A DNA stretch of 64,000 nucleotides from Idiomarina ramblicola (GTDB lineage Bacteria; Pseudomonadota; Gammaproteobacteria; Enterobacterales; Alteromonadaceae): NCBI RefSeq assembly GCF_003987255.1, contig NZ_PIQC01000001.1, positions 372,001-436,000 of the forward strand, read 5' to 3'. A model generated the notes under the pieces. The model worked only from the letters and a program-made list of their open reading frames with translations. It ran no database searches and was not told the origin of the DNA. The stretch's first letter is position 1. Each line of letters opens with the position of its first letter. A program made the translations under genes and the position numbers. This document shows, piece after piece, positions 17,516 to 26,716 of this stretch.

Positions 17516-19531
17516 CTAAACAGTCCAGCCCAGCTCACTCGCTCGTTGCTGGGCTTGCTTAGGCACGTCAGTCGCTACAAAGTGATGGTGCAGTACCTGA
17601 ACGCCCAACATGTGGTTTATCACCGCATCAAGCTGCACACGCTCTTCATTGGGCACGTTATCATCCTGGTGCCGCTCAAACGTCCGCACCACTTCTTTAT
17701 AGTCAAGCAGCCCAGCTGATTTTACCGCGTCTTCATTCAAAAACTGTTCTGCCAGCTTCTCAACGGCTTTCCATTTTTCCGGGTCGGTATGGGCCGGCGG
17801 TGCCATAAACGCAAACTTCTCACGCTTATACAGCGTTTCCGGTAACAAGCCTTTCATTGCCTCCCGCAACACATACTTCTCTTTATTACCTTTAATACGC
17901 AGGTGCGGTGGCACTGTAAAAGCGTACTCTGCCAAGTGATGGTCCAAAAATGCAGGGCGTGCTTCCATTGAGTTTGCCATGTCGACACGGTCGCCGCCCC
18001 AGGTCAGGATTTGGCCTTCCAGCATAGTTTTAATCCACACGTACTGAGCTCTGTCCAACGGATGTCGGCCATCGAGCATCTTCTTATCCAGCGTATCGGC
18101 AATAGCCTTGCTGGGATCATAGCTCTCAACTTGTTCACGTTTTTTCTCTGACATCAGCGGCAACGCAACCGATGAGCACGACAGCCACGGCTGCACACAG
18201 CTTGGGGTAAAGCCCATTTTCTGGTTAAAGGCGTCGCTGACAAACTCCTCACGAGCTAACATAGCGCCCTTAAAGAGTTTATTGTTTTTCTCCAGCAACT
18301 CTTGCCATTCAACCCGCTCCACTTCAGGCAAATGGTCGAGCCCATGCAGGAACATGTCCTTTCTAAAAGCCGGATAGCCGGCAAAAAGTTCATCCGAGCC
18401 CTCTCCGGTCATCACAACTTTATAACCGGCTTCGTGTACCTCTTTACTCATCAGATACTTGGCTACGCCCAGTGTGTTGTAAATTGTTCGTTCTGTGTGC
18501 CACAAAGTTTTCACAAAATGGTCATACAGGTCATCGGCTTTAAGCCGCATAATGTGGTGGTCAGCCTGAGTCGCTTCAGCCATTTCTTCTGCGATAGGTG
18601 TTTCATCATAATCAGCAGAATCAAAACCTATGGTAAAGGCTTTTACCGAGGTTTGAGTTGACGCAGATGCAAGTCCCAGAATGGCACATGAATCAATGCC
18701 ACCCGACAGATAGCAGCCTACCGGGACATCAGCTGTCATTCGGTGCTGAACGGCTTCCAGTAATTTAGCGCGAACCCCTTCAATATAAGATTCTTCGTCA
18801 ACATCGGCGCCCGGATAGCTCTCCTCAGGCGGAAAATCGACATCCCAGTATTTGTGTTCCGTCGCAACCACCTTGCCATTTTTTCGTTGTAACTTAACCA
18901 CATAGCCAGGCTGAACCTGATTAATTCCTTCAAAGGCCGTAGAGCCCGGAACCATGACTTGAATAAGCTGGTGGTATAAACCCTCGGCCGAAAACTCCCG
19001 CTTAACATCCGGGTGGGCAAACAGTACTTTCAGTTCAGATCCAAAAACGACACCCTGTTCCGTTTCCGTCCAGTATAATGGCTTAATCCCAAAACGGTCG
19101 CGCACAAGATAGAGGCTTTCGTCTTTGGCATCGAACAAGCCAAACGCGAATTCACCACGCAGCTCTTTTAACGTATCTTCCAGGCCATAACGTTCAAACA
19201 AATGCAGAACAATTTCAGAGTCACTTTTGCTATTAAAGCGCGCGCCACGAGCTGTTAAGTCTGCACGAATGCGTTTAAAGTCATAAAATTCGCCGTTGTG
19301 AGTCAGCATCAATCGTTTGTCGGCTGACAAAAATGGCTGACGACCCCGCTTTTCGTCCAGGTCAATAATAGATAAACGAGCGTGGCTGAATCCCACGCCA
19401 TAGTCTTGTTGTACTTCATAACCAAACCCGTCAGGACCACGATGATGCATTATCGCTGCCATATTCACTAAGGTTTGGGGGTCAATCGCTCTTTCCGTTT
19501 GATGATGAAAAACGCCAGCAATTCCGCACAT
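17516..19531 (-). CDS. asnB: Glutamine-hydrolysing asparagine synthetase-like enzyme
   Basis: 671-residue class II amidotransferase. The N-terminal nucleophile is Cys2 (MCGIAGVF), and the glutaminase pocket residues are present in HARLSIIDLD, THNGEFYDF and SDSEIVLHLFERYG. The C-terminal ATP-pyrophosphatase domain has SGGIDSC (near residue 275) and GEGSDELFAGY. E. coli AsnB is 554 residues, so this longer enzyme belongs to the extended AsnB-like group. It may make asparagine, or amidate another carboxylate. It is last in a five-gene minus-strand operon, 18 bp after the ATCase-like gene, which makes an accessory metabolic role plausible. Its stop is 4 bp from the msrAB stop. Confidence 0.88.
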   Translation of the reverse strand: MCGIAGVFHHQTERAIDPQTLVNMAAIMHHRGPDGFGYEVQQDYGVGFSHARLSIIDLDEKRGRQPFLSADKRLMLTHNGEFYDFKRIRADLTARGARFNSKSDSEIVLHLFERYGLEDTLKELRGEFAFGLFDAKDESLYLVRDRFGIKPLYWTETEQGVVFGSELKVLFAHPDVKREFSAEGLYHQLIQVMVPGSTAFEGINQVQPGYVVKLQRKNGKVVATEHKYWDVDFPPEESYPGADVDEESYIEGVRAKLLEAVQHRMTADVPVGCYLSGGIDSCAILGLASASTQTSVKAFTIGFDSADYDETPIAEEMAEATQADHHIMRLKADDLYDHFVKTLWHTERTIYNTLGVAKYLMSKEVHEAGYKVVMTGEGSDELFAGYPAFRKDMFLHGLDHLPEVERVEWQELLEKNNKLFKGAMLAREEFVSDAFNQKMGFTPSCVQPWLSCSSVALPLMSEKKREQVESYDPSKAIADTLDKKMLDGRHPLDRAQYVWIKTMLEGQILTWGGDRVDMANSMEARPAFLDHHLAEYAFTVPPHLRIKGNKEKYVLREAMKGLLPETLYKREKFAFMAPPAHTDPEKWKAVEKLAEQFLNEDAVKSAGLLDYKEVVRTFERHQDDNVPNEERVQLDAVINHMLGVQVLHHHFVATDVPKQAQQRASELGWTV

Positions 19532-19549
19532 TCTTTGCTTTTCCTCGTA

Positions 19550-20617
19550 TCAGACGACATCAATGACGCGTTCAGCTCGCTGTACCATACAGGTCAGTAG
19601 CGCCATACGTAAAAACACCGCCCCCCGTGCCTGGCTGAAATACCAGTTATGGGGCGTATGGTCGAGATCGGCGGATAATTCTTCACCGCGCGCTAATGGA
19701 TGTAAAATAATAGCGCTGTCTTTTAGCGGTGACTGCGCCGTTAAGTGAAACTCACTGCCATAAGTACTAAAGGTATCACCTTCCCATGAAATAGCGTTGA
19801 TATAAACCACGTCAAGTTCTGGTAGTACCTGCTCTAAATCGCGAGTCGTACGAATCTTTATTCCGGCTTGTTCAATCTGCTCTCGTTGCTCACTTCCGAA
19901 TAACTGAGTCGACGATTCTTCGTCATGAATAATGACAATTTCATCGATTGCTTTTGGAAACTTTACTAAACATTTAATAAAGCTGCGCACGGTACGCATT
20001 TTATCTGGTACACCAATAATGCCGATTTTTATCGGTGCTTTATCGGCTTCGTCCGTCACTAAATCGGGACGCCATTTAAACAGTGCGTACATATCCGTAA
20101 GCGCTTGGGTTGGATGTTCATCTGAACCATTACCGGCATTAATAATGGGAATGCGCAGCGAATCAATCATCTCTTCCAGTGAGCTTTCATTATTGTCCCT
20201 TAACACCACACAGTCGCCATAGTTATTAAACATTTCAGCCACATCGGCCAAACGCTCACCTTTGGCTATACCAGTAGTAGAACGGTCAGTAATTGACATG
20301 ATATCGCCGCCTAACCGGTGCCAGGCGCTTTCAAATGACAAACGAGTCCGCGTACTTGGCTCATAAAACGCGCTGATTAAAATTTTGCCCTGCAATGAGG
20401 TACTAAAACGACGGGGATTAGCTTCATATTTAGCTGCAAGTCGAAATAACTGCAGCATCCCCAGCTGCGAAAACTGGTCAGCAGATACCACATGCTGATT
20501 CGATAGTTTCAGCAGGTAATCACCATCTTCCTGAATTGCTTTCAATAACGCCTTTGGGTGAGCATCGCCACACACATCTGGGCGATCTCGTTCAAAGGAG
20601 ACATCCTTTATAGTCAT
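19550..20617 (-). CDS. ATCase-like carbamoyltransferase with altered amino-acid site
   Basis: 355-residue member of the aspartate/ornithine carbamoyltransferase family. The carbamoyl-phosphate site is intact: STRTR (88-92), Lys119 in GIAKGERLAD, Arg140 (VVLRDNN) and HPTQ (168-171). Arg208 (MRTVRSF) matches the ATCase arginine that binds the alpha-carboxylate. By motif alignment from memory, however, the E. coli stretch DILYMTRVQKER corresponds here to DVVYINAISWEG (269-280), so Arg229 is Ala275 and Gln231 is Ser277; HPLPR is HPLAR. These hold the aspartate side chain in PyrB, so the acceptor may not be aspartate. No pyrI or pyr genes are adjacent. It starts 4 bp after a small membrane protein gene. 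Confidence 0.8.
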   Translation of the reverse strand: MTIKDVSFERDRPDVCGDAHPKALLKAIQEDGDYLLKLSNQHVVSADQFSQLGMLQLFRLAAKYEANPRRFSTSLQGKILISAFYEPSTRTRLSFESAWHRLGGDIMSITDRSTTGIAKGERLADVAEMFNNYGDCVVLRDNNESSLEEMIDSLRIPIINAGNGSDEHPTQALTDMYALFKWRPDLVTDEADKAPIKIGIIGVPDKMRTVRSFIKCLVKFPKAIDEIVIIHDEESSTQLFGSEQREQIEQAGIKIRTTRDLEQVLPELDVVYINAISWEGDTFSTYGSEFHLTAQSPLKDSAIILHPLARGEELSADLDHTPHNWYFSQARGAVFLRMALLTCMVQRAERVIDVV

Positions 20618-20621
20618 ACAA

Positions 20622-20744
20622 TTACCATATGGTTTTAGAAATAAAATCTTTAATAAACAGGCCCACTAACAATACCGGAGCCGCACAGGTCATTACCAGC
20701 GCCAGAGAAATCAACCATTCAAAAGCCAGTTCACTTATCAGCAT
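20622..20744 (-). CDS. Small single-span membrane protein (40 residues)
   Basis: Too short for routine gene calling. It reads MLISELAFEWLISLALVM..., with one hydrophobic segment covering most of its length and a short charged tail (IKDFISKTIW). A strong ribosome site (AAGGGGAA, about 7 nt before the ATG) lies inside the end of the symporter gene, and the reading frame overlaps that gene by 14 bp. Its stop is 4 bp before the carbamoyltransferase ATG. This coupled position between a transporter and an enzyme suggests a real small protein, perhaps an accessory of the symporter. No family is recognised. Confidence 0.65.
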   Translation of the reverse strand: MLISELAFEWLISLALVMTCAAPVLLVGLFIKDFISKTIW

Positions 20745-22167
20745 GAATTTGTTCCCCTTCATCTAATTGGTTCCAGTCAAACTGCTTATTGCTACGCATA
20801 ATACCGACTAAGCAAATGAGCCCGGAAACCGCGCACGATACCAATGCGGCAACATAAAAACCGATAACAAAGTAACCCAGCATACCGAAGAGTGTACCAA
20901 AAGCCATAGCACAAGCAGCATAACTACCCGTCAGGCGGCGCTGGTACAGCCCCAGCACTATCGGCCAAATAGTACTGGCAACGAAAGCCCCGGCAAAGTT
21001 CAGCAAGGCGCCTAACGTAGCAATACGAGGTAAGCACAATAACCAGGTCATGATACCCAGACCAAGAATACAGCTGCGATTAAAGCGCATTAAGGTTTTA
21101 TCGCTTGCTTTGGGTTTCAGTTTTTTATGAAAGATATCTTGTGTAACTAAGTCCGAAGTTGCGGCAAGTAACGAGTCCAGACTAGAGGCCAGCGCAGAAA
21201 AAATCACAATAAAGACGATAACAGCACCGACTTTACCCAGCACAGCTGCGGCAACAGTAGGGCCAATCATGTCCGGGCTTGGAGGAAATATCCCTAGCTG
21301 CGGTGCAGCCAAAGCGATAAATCCTGTCACGATAGGAATAGGCAACCACAACAAGCCGCCGGTTAAGTAAGCTTTGTAAGCGACACCTTTTTTAAACGAA
21401 AGCGCCCGTGACCACCAGACGTTGGAGTGAAATATTTCGCCCAGCCCAAAGAAAATATTGTTAAACAAAAACATAACCGCGGCAGGGAATAACAGGTCCA
21501 GTAATTTCGGGTGCTCACTGGTGAGGTTACTGTGGATACTTTCCAAACCAACATTATCAATCAGCCAGTACGCGATGAAACTGACACCAACAATAATAAT
21601 CAGCGCCTGAATAAAGTCGGTGGCAATAACGGCTCGCATGCCGCCAAATAAAGTATAGCCGACACAAATTACCAAAATCGTCGTCATGCCAATGTGGTAA
21701 TCAAGGCCGCTAAGTGACTCCAGCAAAATGCCACCCGCCATGCCCAGACTGATTAACCAGCCAAACGCGTAGACAACAGAAATAATAATAAAGACGAGCC
21801 AGGCTAAATTACCATAGCGCAGACGAACAAAATCTCCGGAGGTGTAGCCATTAGGTAATAACTCTTTTATTCGCTTGGCCATTGGCGCAAATAGAATAAG
21901 ACCTAGTGCGGCAAAGGAATACCCTATCATTCCCCAAATACCGAACTGATAAGTCAATTGAGGTGCCACCAGTGTGGTATTGCTGGTCACCCAGGTTGCC
22001 ATGGCAGTTGCTGCAGCAAAAGCGAAACCAACATTTCGACCTGCTAAGGCAAAATCCTCGTGGGTGCGGTTTTTTCGCCCCAGCCAATAACCAAAAGCAA
22101 CCCAAAACACCCCAAACAGGATGATAATAGTAATACCCGTACTCGTCTCTAATGCAAACTCAGTCAT
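20731..22167 (-). CDS. Sodium:solute symporter family transporter
   Basis: 478-residue transporter of the SSS family (LeuT fold) with about 13 predicted membrane segments. The N-terminus has the family pattern YWLGRKNRTHEDFALAGRNVGFAFAAATAMATWVTSNTTLVAPQLTYQFG, followed by the core helices, GGMRAVIATDFIQALIIIVG and SALASSLDSLLAATSDLVTQDIF, which carries the sodium-site serines. The substrate cannot be read from sequence; the operon partners (carbamoyltransferase and AsnB-like enzyme) make a nitrogenous solute or amino-acid derivative a reasonable guess. Its start overlaps the end of the FnIII protein gene by 8 bp and its end overlaps the small membrane protein gene by 14 bp. Confidence 0.9.
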   Translation of the reverse strand: MTEFALETSTGITIIILFGVFWVAFGYWLGRKNRTHEDFALAGRNVGFAFAAATAMATWVTSNTTLVAPQLTYQFGIWGMIGYSFAALGLILFAPMAKRIKELLPNGYTSGDFVRLRYGNLAWLVFIIISVVYAFGWLISLGMAGGILLESLSGLDYHIGMTTILVICVGYTLFGGMRAVIATDFIQALIIIVGVSFIAYWLIDNVGLESIHSNLTSEHPKLLDLLFPAAVMFLFNNIFFGLGEIFHSNVWWSRALSFKKGVAYKAYLTGGLLWLPIPIVTGFIALAAPQLGIFPPSPDMIGPTVAAAVLGKVGAVIVFIVIFSALASSLDSLLAATSDLVTQDIFHKKLKPKASDKTLMRFNRSCILGLGIMTWLLCLPRIATLGALLNFAGAFVASTIWPIVLGLYQRRLTGSYAACAMAFGTLFGMLGYFVIGFYVAALVSCAVSGLICLVGIMRSNKQFDWNQLDEGEQIHADK

Positions 22168-22651
22168 GATGCTTATGTTGTTTGGAATGTATCCATTGAC
22201 GATGCAACAGCAGCAAGGTTGCTACCAACGTAATGAATATGACTAAACCAATAAAGAACAAGGTCAAAGCCTGCCACAAGGGGTAATGTTTTACGGTAAC
22301 TTCAACGGTATTACTCACATAGCTTTGCCCGTCGGTATCTTCCGCCCGGGCACGTAAGTAGTATGTGCCGTTGCTAAATCCCGTTAACGAAATGTCTTTA
22401 AAATCACCGAGTGCAGGGAACTGACGAGTACTTTCTGTAAAATTCGAATCGCTGGCAACTTCAATGGTAACTCTGTTAAGCTCACTCATATCATTAGCAC
22501 GAACAGAAACGGTAAAGTAACCTTCCTTGATGACGGCCTCAGGCCCGCTTAGCGTTAAGGAGCTTGCAAGCGTTGTGGTTGGCAATATGAAGAACATACA
22601 CAAAACCAACAAAATATATCGATAGTTAAAGCAGCTTTTCTGTGTCGTCAT
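22160..22651 (-). CDS. Membrane-anchored fibronectin type III-like protein
   Basis: 163 residues: an N-terminal signal sequence (about 11-30, ILLVLCMFFILPTTTLAS), an extracytoplasmic beta-sandwich (about 31-115) with the FnIII-like pattern FTESTRQFPALGDF ... GTYYLRARAEDTDGQSYVSNTVEVTV, one C-terminal membrane helix (ALTLFFIGLVIFITLVATLLLL) and a His-rich cytoplasmic tail ending KQHKHHD. It should present one domain to the periplasm. It is first in the operon and overlaps the symporter start by 8 bp, so it is probably a symporter accessory or substrate-capturing subunit; that role is inference. Confidence 0.7.
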   Translation of the reverse strand: MTTQKSCFNYRYILLVLCMFFILPTTTLASSLTLSGPEAVIKEGYFTVSVRANDMSELNRVTIEVASDSNFTESTRQFPALGDFKDISLTGFSNGTYYLRARAEDTDGQSYVSNTVEVTVKHYPLWQALTLFFIGLVIFITLVATLLLLHRQWIHSKQHKHHD

Positions 22652-22675
22652 TAAGACTTCTGCTCACCAGCGTTA

Positions 22676-22716
22676 GTTGAAATTTCAGGCTATCAGCAGA
22701 TCTCCGCAATTTCAAC
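22676..22716. promoter_or_regulatory. Inverted TTGAAATT elements in a divergent promoter region
   Basis: Between the divergent FnIII/symporter/carbamoyltransferase operon and the folK-like gene there are perfect 9-bp inverted arms GTTGAAATT (22676-22684) and AATTTCAAC (22708-22716), 23 bp apart. The left arm sits in the perfect 10-bp palindrome TGAAATTTCA (22678-22687). The spacing of arm centres (about three helical turns) and position near both starts suit a dimeric regulator. No known regulator is assigned. Confidence 0.4.
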
Positions 22717-22796
22717 TGTTTGAGTCTGTCATCTGTTTGGTGTTTTTACCCGTATTTAAATCAACATATTATTCACGTTTAGCGGTCAGATATTCA

Positions 22797-23168
22797 ATGA
22801 AAAAGTATTTATGCAGTCTTGGCTCAAACATAGAGCCTCAAAGAAACTTTCCTCAGGCACAAGCTGCACTAAAAGCGTTGTCAGGCGATATTAGTTTCTC
22901 ACGAAATATTCCGACCTCTCCGGTCAATATGAACACCGACAGAAATTTCTTAAATGCCCTGTTTATTATCCAAACGCCTATGACCGCTAACGAACTCAAA
23001 TCTGAATTTAATAAAATTGAAGAAGCATTAGGTCGTGACCGCTCTGACCCGAAGAGAAGCTTGAAGGACCGCACCATTGATATTGATATTTTGGGGAGAG
23101 TAGAAGATAAACCTCAAGTCCCCGGCTATTTATCCTCCTTACTCACAGATTTAGGGCTTGCGTCATGA
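22797..23168 (+). CDS. Short HPPK (FolK)-like pterin pyrophosphokinase
   Basis: 123 residues from the ATG at 22797 (MKKYLCSLGSNIEPQRNF); the frame is open 40 codons upstream but that extension is not protein-like. It has the HPPK start SLGSNI, the NFLNALFIIQT strand, and the magnesium/ATP motif RSLKDRTIDIDIL. E. coli FolK is about 159 residues, so this is a shortened paralogue lacking most of the C-terminal part. It overlaps the folM start by 4 bp (ATGA), so the two should be made together. It may act on 6-hydroxymethyl-dihydropterin or a related pterin; the housekeeping folK is normally elsewhere, next to pcnB. Confidence 0.72.
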   Translation: MKKYLCSLGSNIEPQRNFPQAQAALKALSGDISFSRNIPTSPVNMNTDRNFLNALFIIQTPMTANELKSEFNKIEEALGRDRSDPKRSLKDRTIDIDILGRVEDKPQVPGYLSSLLTDLGLAS

Positions 23169-23872
23169 AAAAAACAGCACTTATTACCGGCGCAGGAAGG
23201 CGCTTTGGCTTTGAATTAGCAAAAGCACTACTGGCCGAGGGATATCAATTGTTTGCTCACTATAATAGCTCACGCGACGGCATTGATGAATTAGAGTCGT
23301 TGGGCGCTAAAGGGATACAGGCCGACTTTACCGACACAGCTAGTATCAAAGCGATGATCAAAACAATAAGCAATGCCACCAATTCCATCGAGCTTTTAGT
23401 GAATAATGCGTCCTGCTTTTTTGATAACGACACCGTTGATAACCATGAAAACGCGTTAGCAGCCGTATTTCAGGTTCACGGCATGGCGCCTTATTTGCTT
23501 ATTAGTGGCCTTCAACAGCAACTTAGCCACTCAGAAAACGGACTGGTCATTAATATAACGGATATTTACGCCGACCGCCCTTCCACCGACTACATTGCCT
23601 ATTGCGCAGCAAAAGCCGCACTGGCCAATATGACTCAGTCATTTGCCAAAACCTTAGCGCCATCGGTAAGAGTAAACGCGATTCAGCCAGGTCCTATTTT
23701 ATTTTTGCCCGAGCATGATAAAGAGCATCGCCTAAAAGTTCTGGATGAAACACCTTTACGGGTGGAAGGTGGTTTAGAACCCATGATAGAAACAGTTCGC
23801 TTTTTACGCGATAACCCATTTATTACCGGAGAGTCGATTAAAGTCGATGGTGGCCGCGGCTTGATGATATAA
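23165..23872 (+). CDS. folM: Dihydromonapterin reductase FolM-like SDR
   Basis: 235-residue short-chain dehydrogenase/reductase: NAD(P) motif TGAGRRFGFELAKAL at the N-terminus, LLVNNASCFFDND, and the catalytic YxxxK in DYIAYCAAKAAL. The TGAGRRFG start and NNASCFF are typical of FolM/pteridine reductase-like members, which reduce dihydromonapterin or dihydrofolate with NADPH. Coupling to an HPPK-like gene (4-bp overlap) supports a pterin role. It ends just before a strong hairpin that faces acnA. Confidence 0.75.
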   Translation: MKKTALITGAGRRFGFELAKALLAEGYQLFAHYNSSRDGIDELESLGAKGIQADFTDTASIKAMIKTISNATNSIELLVNNASCFFDNDTVDNHENALAAVFQVHGMAPYLLISGLQQQLSHSENGLVINITDIYADRPSTDYIAYCAAKAALANMTQSFAKTLAPSVRVNAIQPGPILFLPEHDKEHRLKVLDETPLRVEGGLEPMIETVRFLRDNPFITGESIKVDGGRGLMI

Positions 23873-23898
23873 AAAAACCCGGCTCAATGGCCGGGTTT
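23871..23898 (-). terminator. Rho-independent terminator of acnA
   Basis: Perfect 9-bp stem AAACCCGGC (23875-23883) / GCCGGGTTT (23890-23898) with a 6-nt loop. On the minus strand the stem is followed by seven T residues, so it ends acnA; it also lies immediately after the folM stop and may act on both strands. Confidence 0.9.
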
Positions 23899-23917
23899 CA
23901 GTTCACTATAGTGACTC

Positions 23918-26587
23918 TTATTTAAGCATTCCGCGCAATACGTAATGCAGGATACCACCACTTTTGTAGTAGCTCATTTCATTACCGGTATCGATACGGC
24001 ACTTAACCTCAAACTCAACTTCGCTTCCGTCTTTGCGTTTAGCAACAACTTTCAGCATCTGTCCAGGTTTGAGATTCTCATCAAGGCCCAGAATCGATAT
24101 CTGCTCTTCGCCGGTCAGCTTGTGTTCCTTAACACCCTCACCTTCAGCAAACTGCAGCGGCAGAACGCCCATACCCACCAGGTTAGAACGGTGAATACGC
24201 TCGTAGCTTTCAGCCAGTACGGCTTTAACGCCTAATAACGTTGTGCCTTTTGCAGCCCAGTCACGGCTTGAACCGGTACCGTACTCTTTACCGGCCAATA
24301 CAACCAGCGGCGTGTCGTTTTCCATATACTTCATGGCAGCATCATAAATTGCCATCTGCTCGCCAGTTGGGATGTACTTGGTGTAACCACCTTCAACATC
24401 ATCCAGCATCTGGTTTTTAATACGGATATTGGCAAAGGTACCGCGCATCATCACTTCGTGATTACCGCGACGCGAACCATAAGAGTTAAAGTCTTTAATT
24501 TCTACGCCATTTTCCTGCAGATACTTACCTGCCGGAGAATCCGGCTTGATAGAGCCTGCCGGTGAAATGTGGTCCGTCGTAATTGAATCAGCAAACACGG
24601 CCAGCACGTTAGCGTCTTTAATGTCGCTCGGTGCCTGTAGAGGCTTATCAATGCCCTCAAAGAACGGCGGATTCTTAACATAGGTAGAATCGTCCTGCCA
24701 GTTATAGGTATTGCCTTCAGCAACGCTAATTGACTGCCATTCCTCATCACCCTCGAAAACTTCGCCATATTCTTTGCCGAACATCTCGTTATCCACCATT
24801 TTCACGGCTTCAGCAATTTCTGAACTACTCGGCCAGATGTCTTTTAAGAACACGTCATTACCGTCAGAGTCTTTACCTAGCGGATCTTTACTCAAATCGG
24901 TACGTGTTGTACCCGACAACGCGTAGGCGACCACGAGCGGTGGTGACGCCAGCCAGTTCGCCTTAACTTCTGGGTGTACACGCCCTTCAAAGTTACGGTT
25001 ACCTGATAACACAGAAGAGACGGTCAGATCGCCCTCAGTAATGGCTTCTGTTATTTCATCATCCAGCGGGCCCGAGTTACCAATACAAGTGGTACACCCA
25101 TAGCCCACTAAGTTAAAGCCAAGCTTATCAAGATACTCATCCAAACCGGCTTTTTCGAAATAGTCGGTAACCACTTTAGAGCCTGGCGCCAGCGAGGATT
25201 TAACCCATGGTTTACGAACCAGCCCTTTTTCAACTGCCTTCTTAGCCACTAAACCAGCTGCCATCATGACACTGGGGTTCGAAGTGTTTGTACAAGAAGT
25301 GATTGCAGCAATGACCACATCGCCGTGCGACAATGAATAATCTTTGCCTTTCACCTGTACTTCTTTGTCTTTCTCACCCGATTTACCGTTAGTTTCCAGT
25401 ATCAGGTCGAAATTACTGCCAAGCTGCTCCATATCCACGCGGTCCTGTGGACGTTTCGGGCCAGCCAGTGAAGCCGTAACGCTACTTAAGTCTAACTCCA
25501 GCGTATCAGTGTACTCCGGCTCGTTATCGTTATCGCGCCACAAGCCCTGCGCTTTAGAGTATTTCTCAACCAGCTCAATGGTTTCTTCATCACGACCTGA
25601 CAAGCGGAAATAACGCAGGGTTTCATCATCGACCGGGAAGAAACCACAAGTTGCACCGTATTCAGGTGACATATTCGAAATGGTTGCGCGATCAGCTAAC
25701 GGCAAGTTATCCAGACCCGGACCATAAAACTCAACAAACTTACCTACTACGCCTTTTTCACGCAGCATTTGAGTTACGGTTAATACCAAATCAGTCGCGG
25801 TAACACCTTCTTTCAGCGCTCCGGTCATACGGAAGCCAACAACCTCAGGTATCAACATGGAAACGGGCTGCCCCAGCATTGCGGCCTCGGCTTCAATACC
25901 GCCGACACCCCAGCCTAATACACCAATACCGTTGATCATGGTGGTGTGCGAGTCAGTGCCAACCAAAGTATCCGGGTAGGCAAAGGTTTTGCCATCTTCT
26001 TCTTTAGTCCAGACACTCTTACCAAGATACTCAAGATTAACCTGGTGGCAAATTCCGGTACCCGGTGGTACTACGCGGAAGTTTTCAAAGGCACCCTGCC
26101 CCCACTTAAGGAACTCGTAACGTTCTTTGTTACGTTCCATCTCCATGCGGACGTTTTCTTTAAAGGCTCCTTCAGTTGCGTATTTGTCTACCATCACCGA
26201 GTGGTCAATGACCAGGTCGACAGGCGACAACGGGTTAATGACTTCAGGGTCATGCCCTGCTTTCGCCACTGCGTCTCTCATTGCGGCTAAGTCGACAATA
26301 CCCGGCACACCGGTAAAGTCCTGCATGAGAACCCGCGCCGGACGATACTGAATTTCGCGGTCGATTTTTTTCTTTTTCGACCAGTCAACCATGGCTTTTA
26401 AGTCGTCTTTCGTGACGGTTTCGCCGTCTTCATTTCGCAATAGGTTTTCGAGCAATACTTTCATTGAAGCCGGAAGTTTTGAAATGTCTCCTAAGGCTTC
26501 CTCTGCTTTAGGCAGGCTGTAGTAATGAAAGGTTTTACCTTTAACGTCTAACGTACTTAAGGTTTTCAGACTGTCTTTGCCTGACAT
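23918..26587 (-). CDS. acnA: Aconitate hydratase A
   Basis: TCA-cycle enzyme converting citrate to isocitrate through cis-aconitate, cytoplasmic, with a [4Fe-4S] cluster. At 889 residues it matches AcnA/IRP1-type aconitases. Cluster ligands are Cys432 (TSCTNTSNP) and Cys498 and Cys501 ([10 protein letters not shown]). Other active-site motifs are visible: [36 protein letters not shown] and [13 protein letters not shown]. In the family it can act as an iron-responsive RNA-binding protein when the cluster is lost. It stands alone, facing away from tesB across 258 bp. Confidence 0.98.
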   Translation of the reverse strand: MSGKDSLKTLSTLDVKGKTFHYYSLPKAEEALGDISKLPASMKVLLENLLRNEDGETVTKDDLKAMVDWSKKKKIDREIQYRPARVLMQDFTGVPGIVDLAAMRDAVAKAGHDPEVINPLSPVDLVIDHSVMVDKYATEGAFKENVRMEMERNKERYEFLKWGQGAFENFRVVPPGTGICHQVNLEYLGKSVWTKEEDGKTFAYPDTLVGTDSHTTMINGIGVLGWGVGGIEAEAAMLGQPVSMLIPEVVGFRMTGALKEGVTATDLVLTVTQMLREKGVVGKFVEFYGPGLDNLPLADRATISNMSPEYGATCGFFPVDDETLRYFRLSGRDEETIELVEKYSKAQGLWRDNDNEPEYTDTLELDLSSVTASLAGPKRPQDRVDMEQLGSNFDLILETNGKSGEKDKEVQVKGKDYSLSHGDVVIAAITSCTNTSNPSVMMAAGLVAKKAVEKGLVRKPWVKSSLAPGSKVVTDYFEKAGLDEYLDKLGFNLVGYGCTTCIGNSGPLDDEITEAITEGDLTVSSVLSGNRNFEGRVHPEVKANWLASPPLVVAYALSGTTRTDLSKDPLGKDSDGNDVFLKDIWPSSSEIAEAVKMVDNEMFGKEYGEVFEGDEEWQSISVAEGNTYNWQDDSTYVKNPPFFEGIDKPLQAPSDIKDANVLAVFADSITTDHISPAGSIKPDSPAGKYLQENGVEIKDFNSYGSRRGNHEVMMRGTFANIRIKNQMLDDVEGGYTKYIPTGEQMAIYDAAMKYMENDTPLVVLAGKEYGTGSSRDWAAKGTTLLGVKAVLAESYERIHRSNLVGMGVLPLQFAEGEGVKEHKLTGEEQISILGLDENLKPGQMLKVVAKRKDGSEVEFEVKCRIDTGNEMSYYKSGGILHYVLRGMLK

Positions 26588-26716
26588 AGATACTCTCCCA
26601 TTCGCTTCTAAAAGCGTAGTTTTTAGCTCAACGGTCTTCTAAATATAGACAAACTGAACCGTTTCAGCCATTGAAATTGTGCTTTGATGAAAACATAAAT
26701 CAACGTTTTGTGCCAA

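Noticed and set aside
22677-22796. Upstream extension of the HPPK-like ORF to 22677
   Set aside because: The added 40 residues are unlike HPPK, and they cover the divergent regulatory region; SLGSNI directly follows the ATG at 22797.
25946-26290. 114-residue ORF antisense to acnA
   Set aside because: Shadow of a highly conserved gene with no independent signal.
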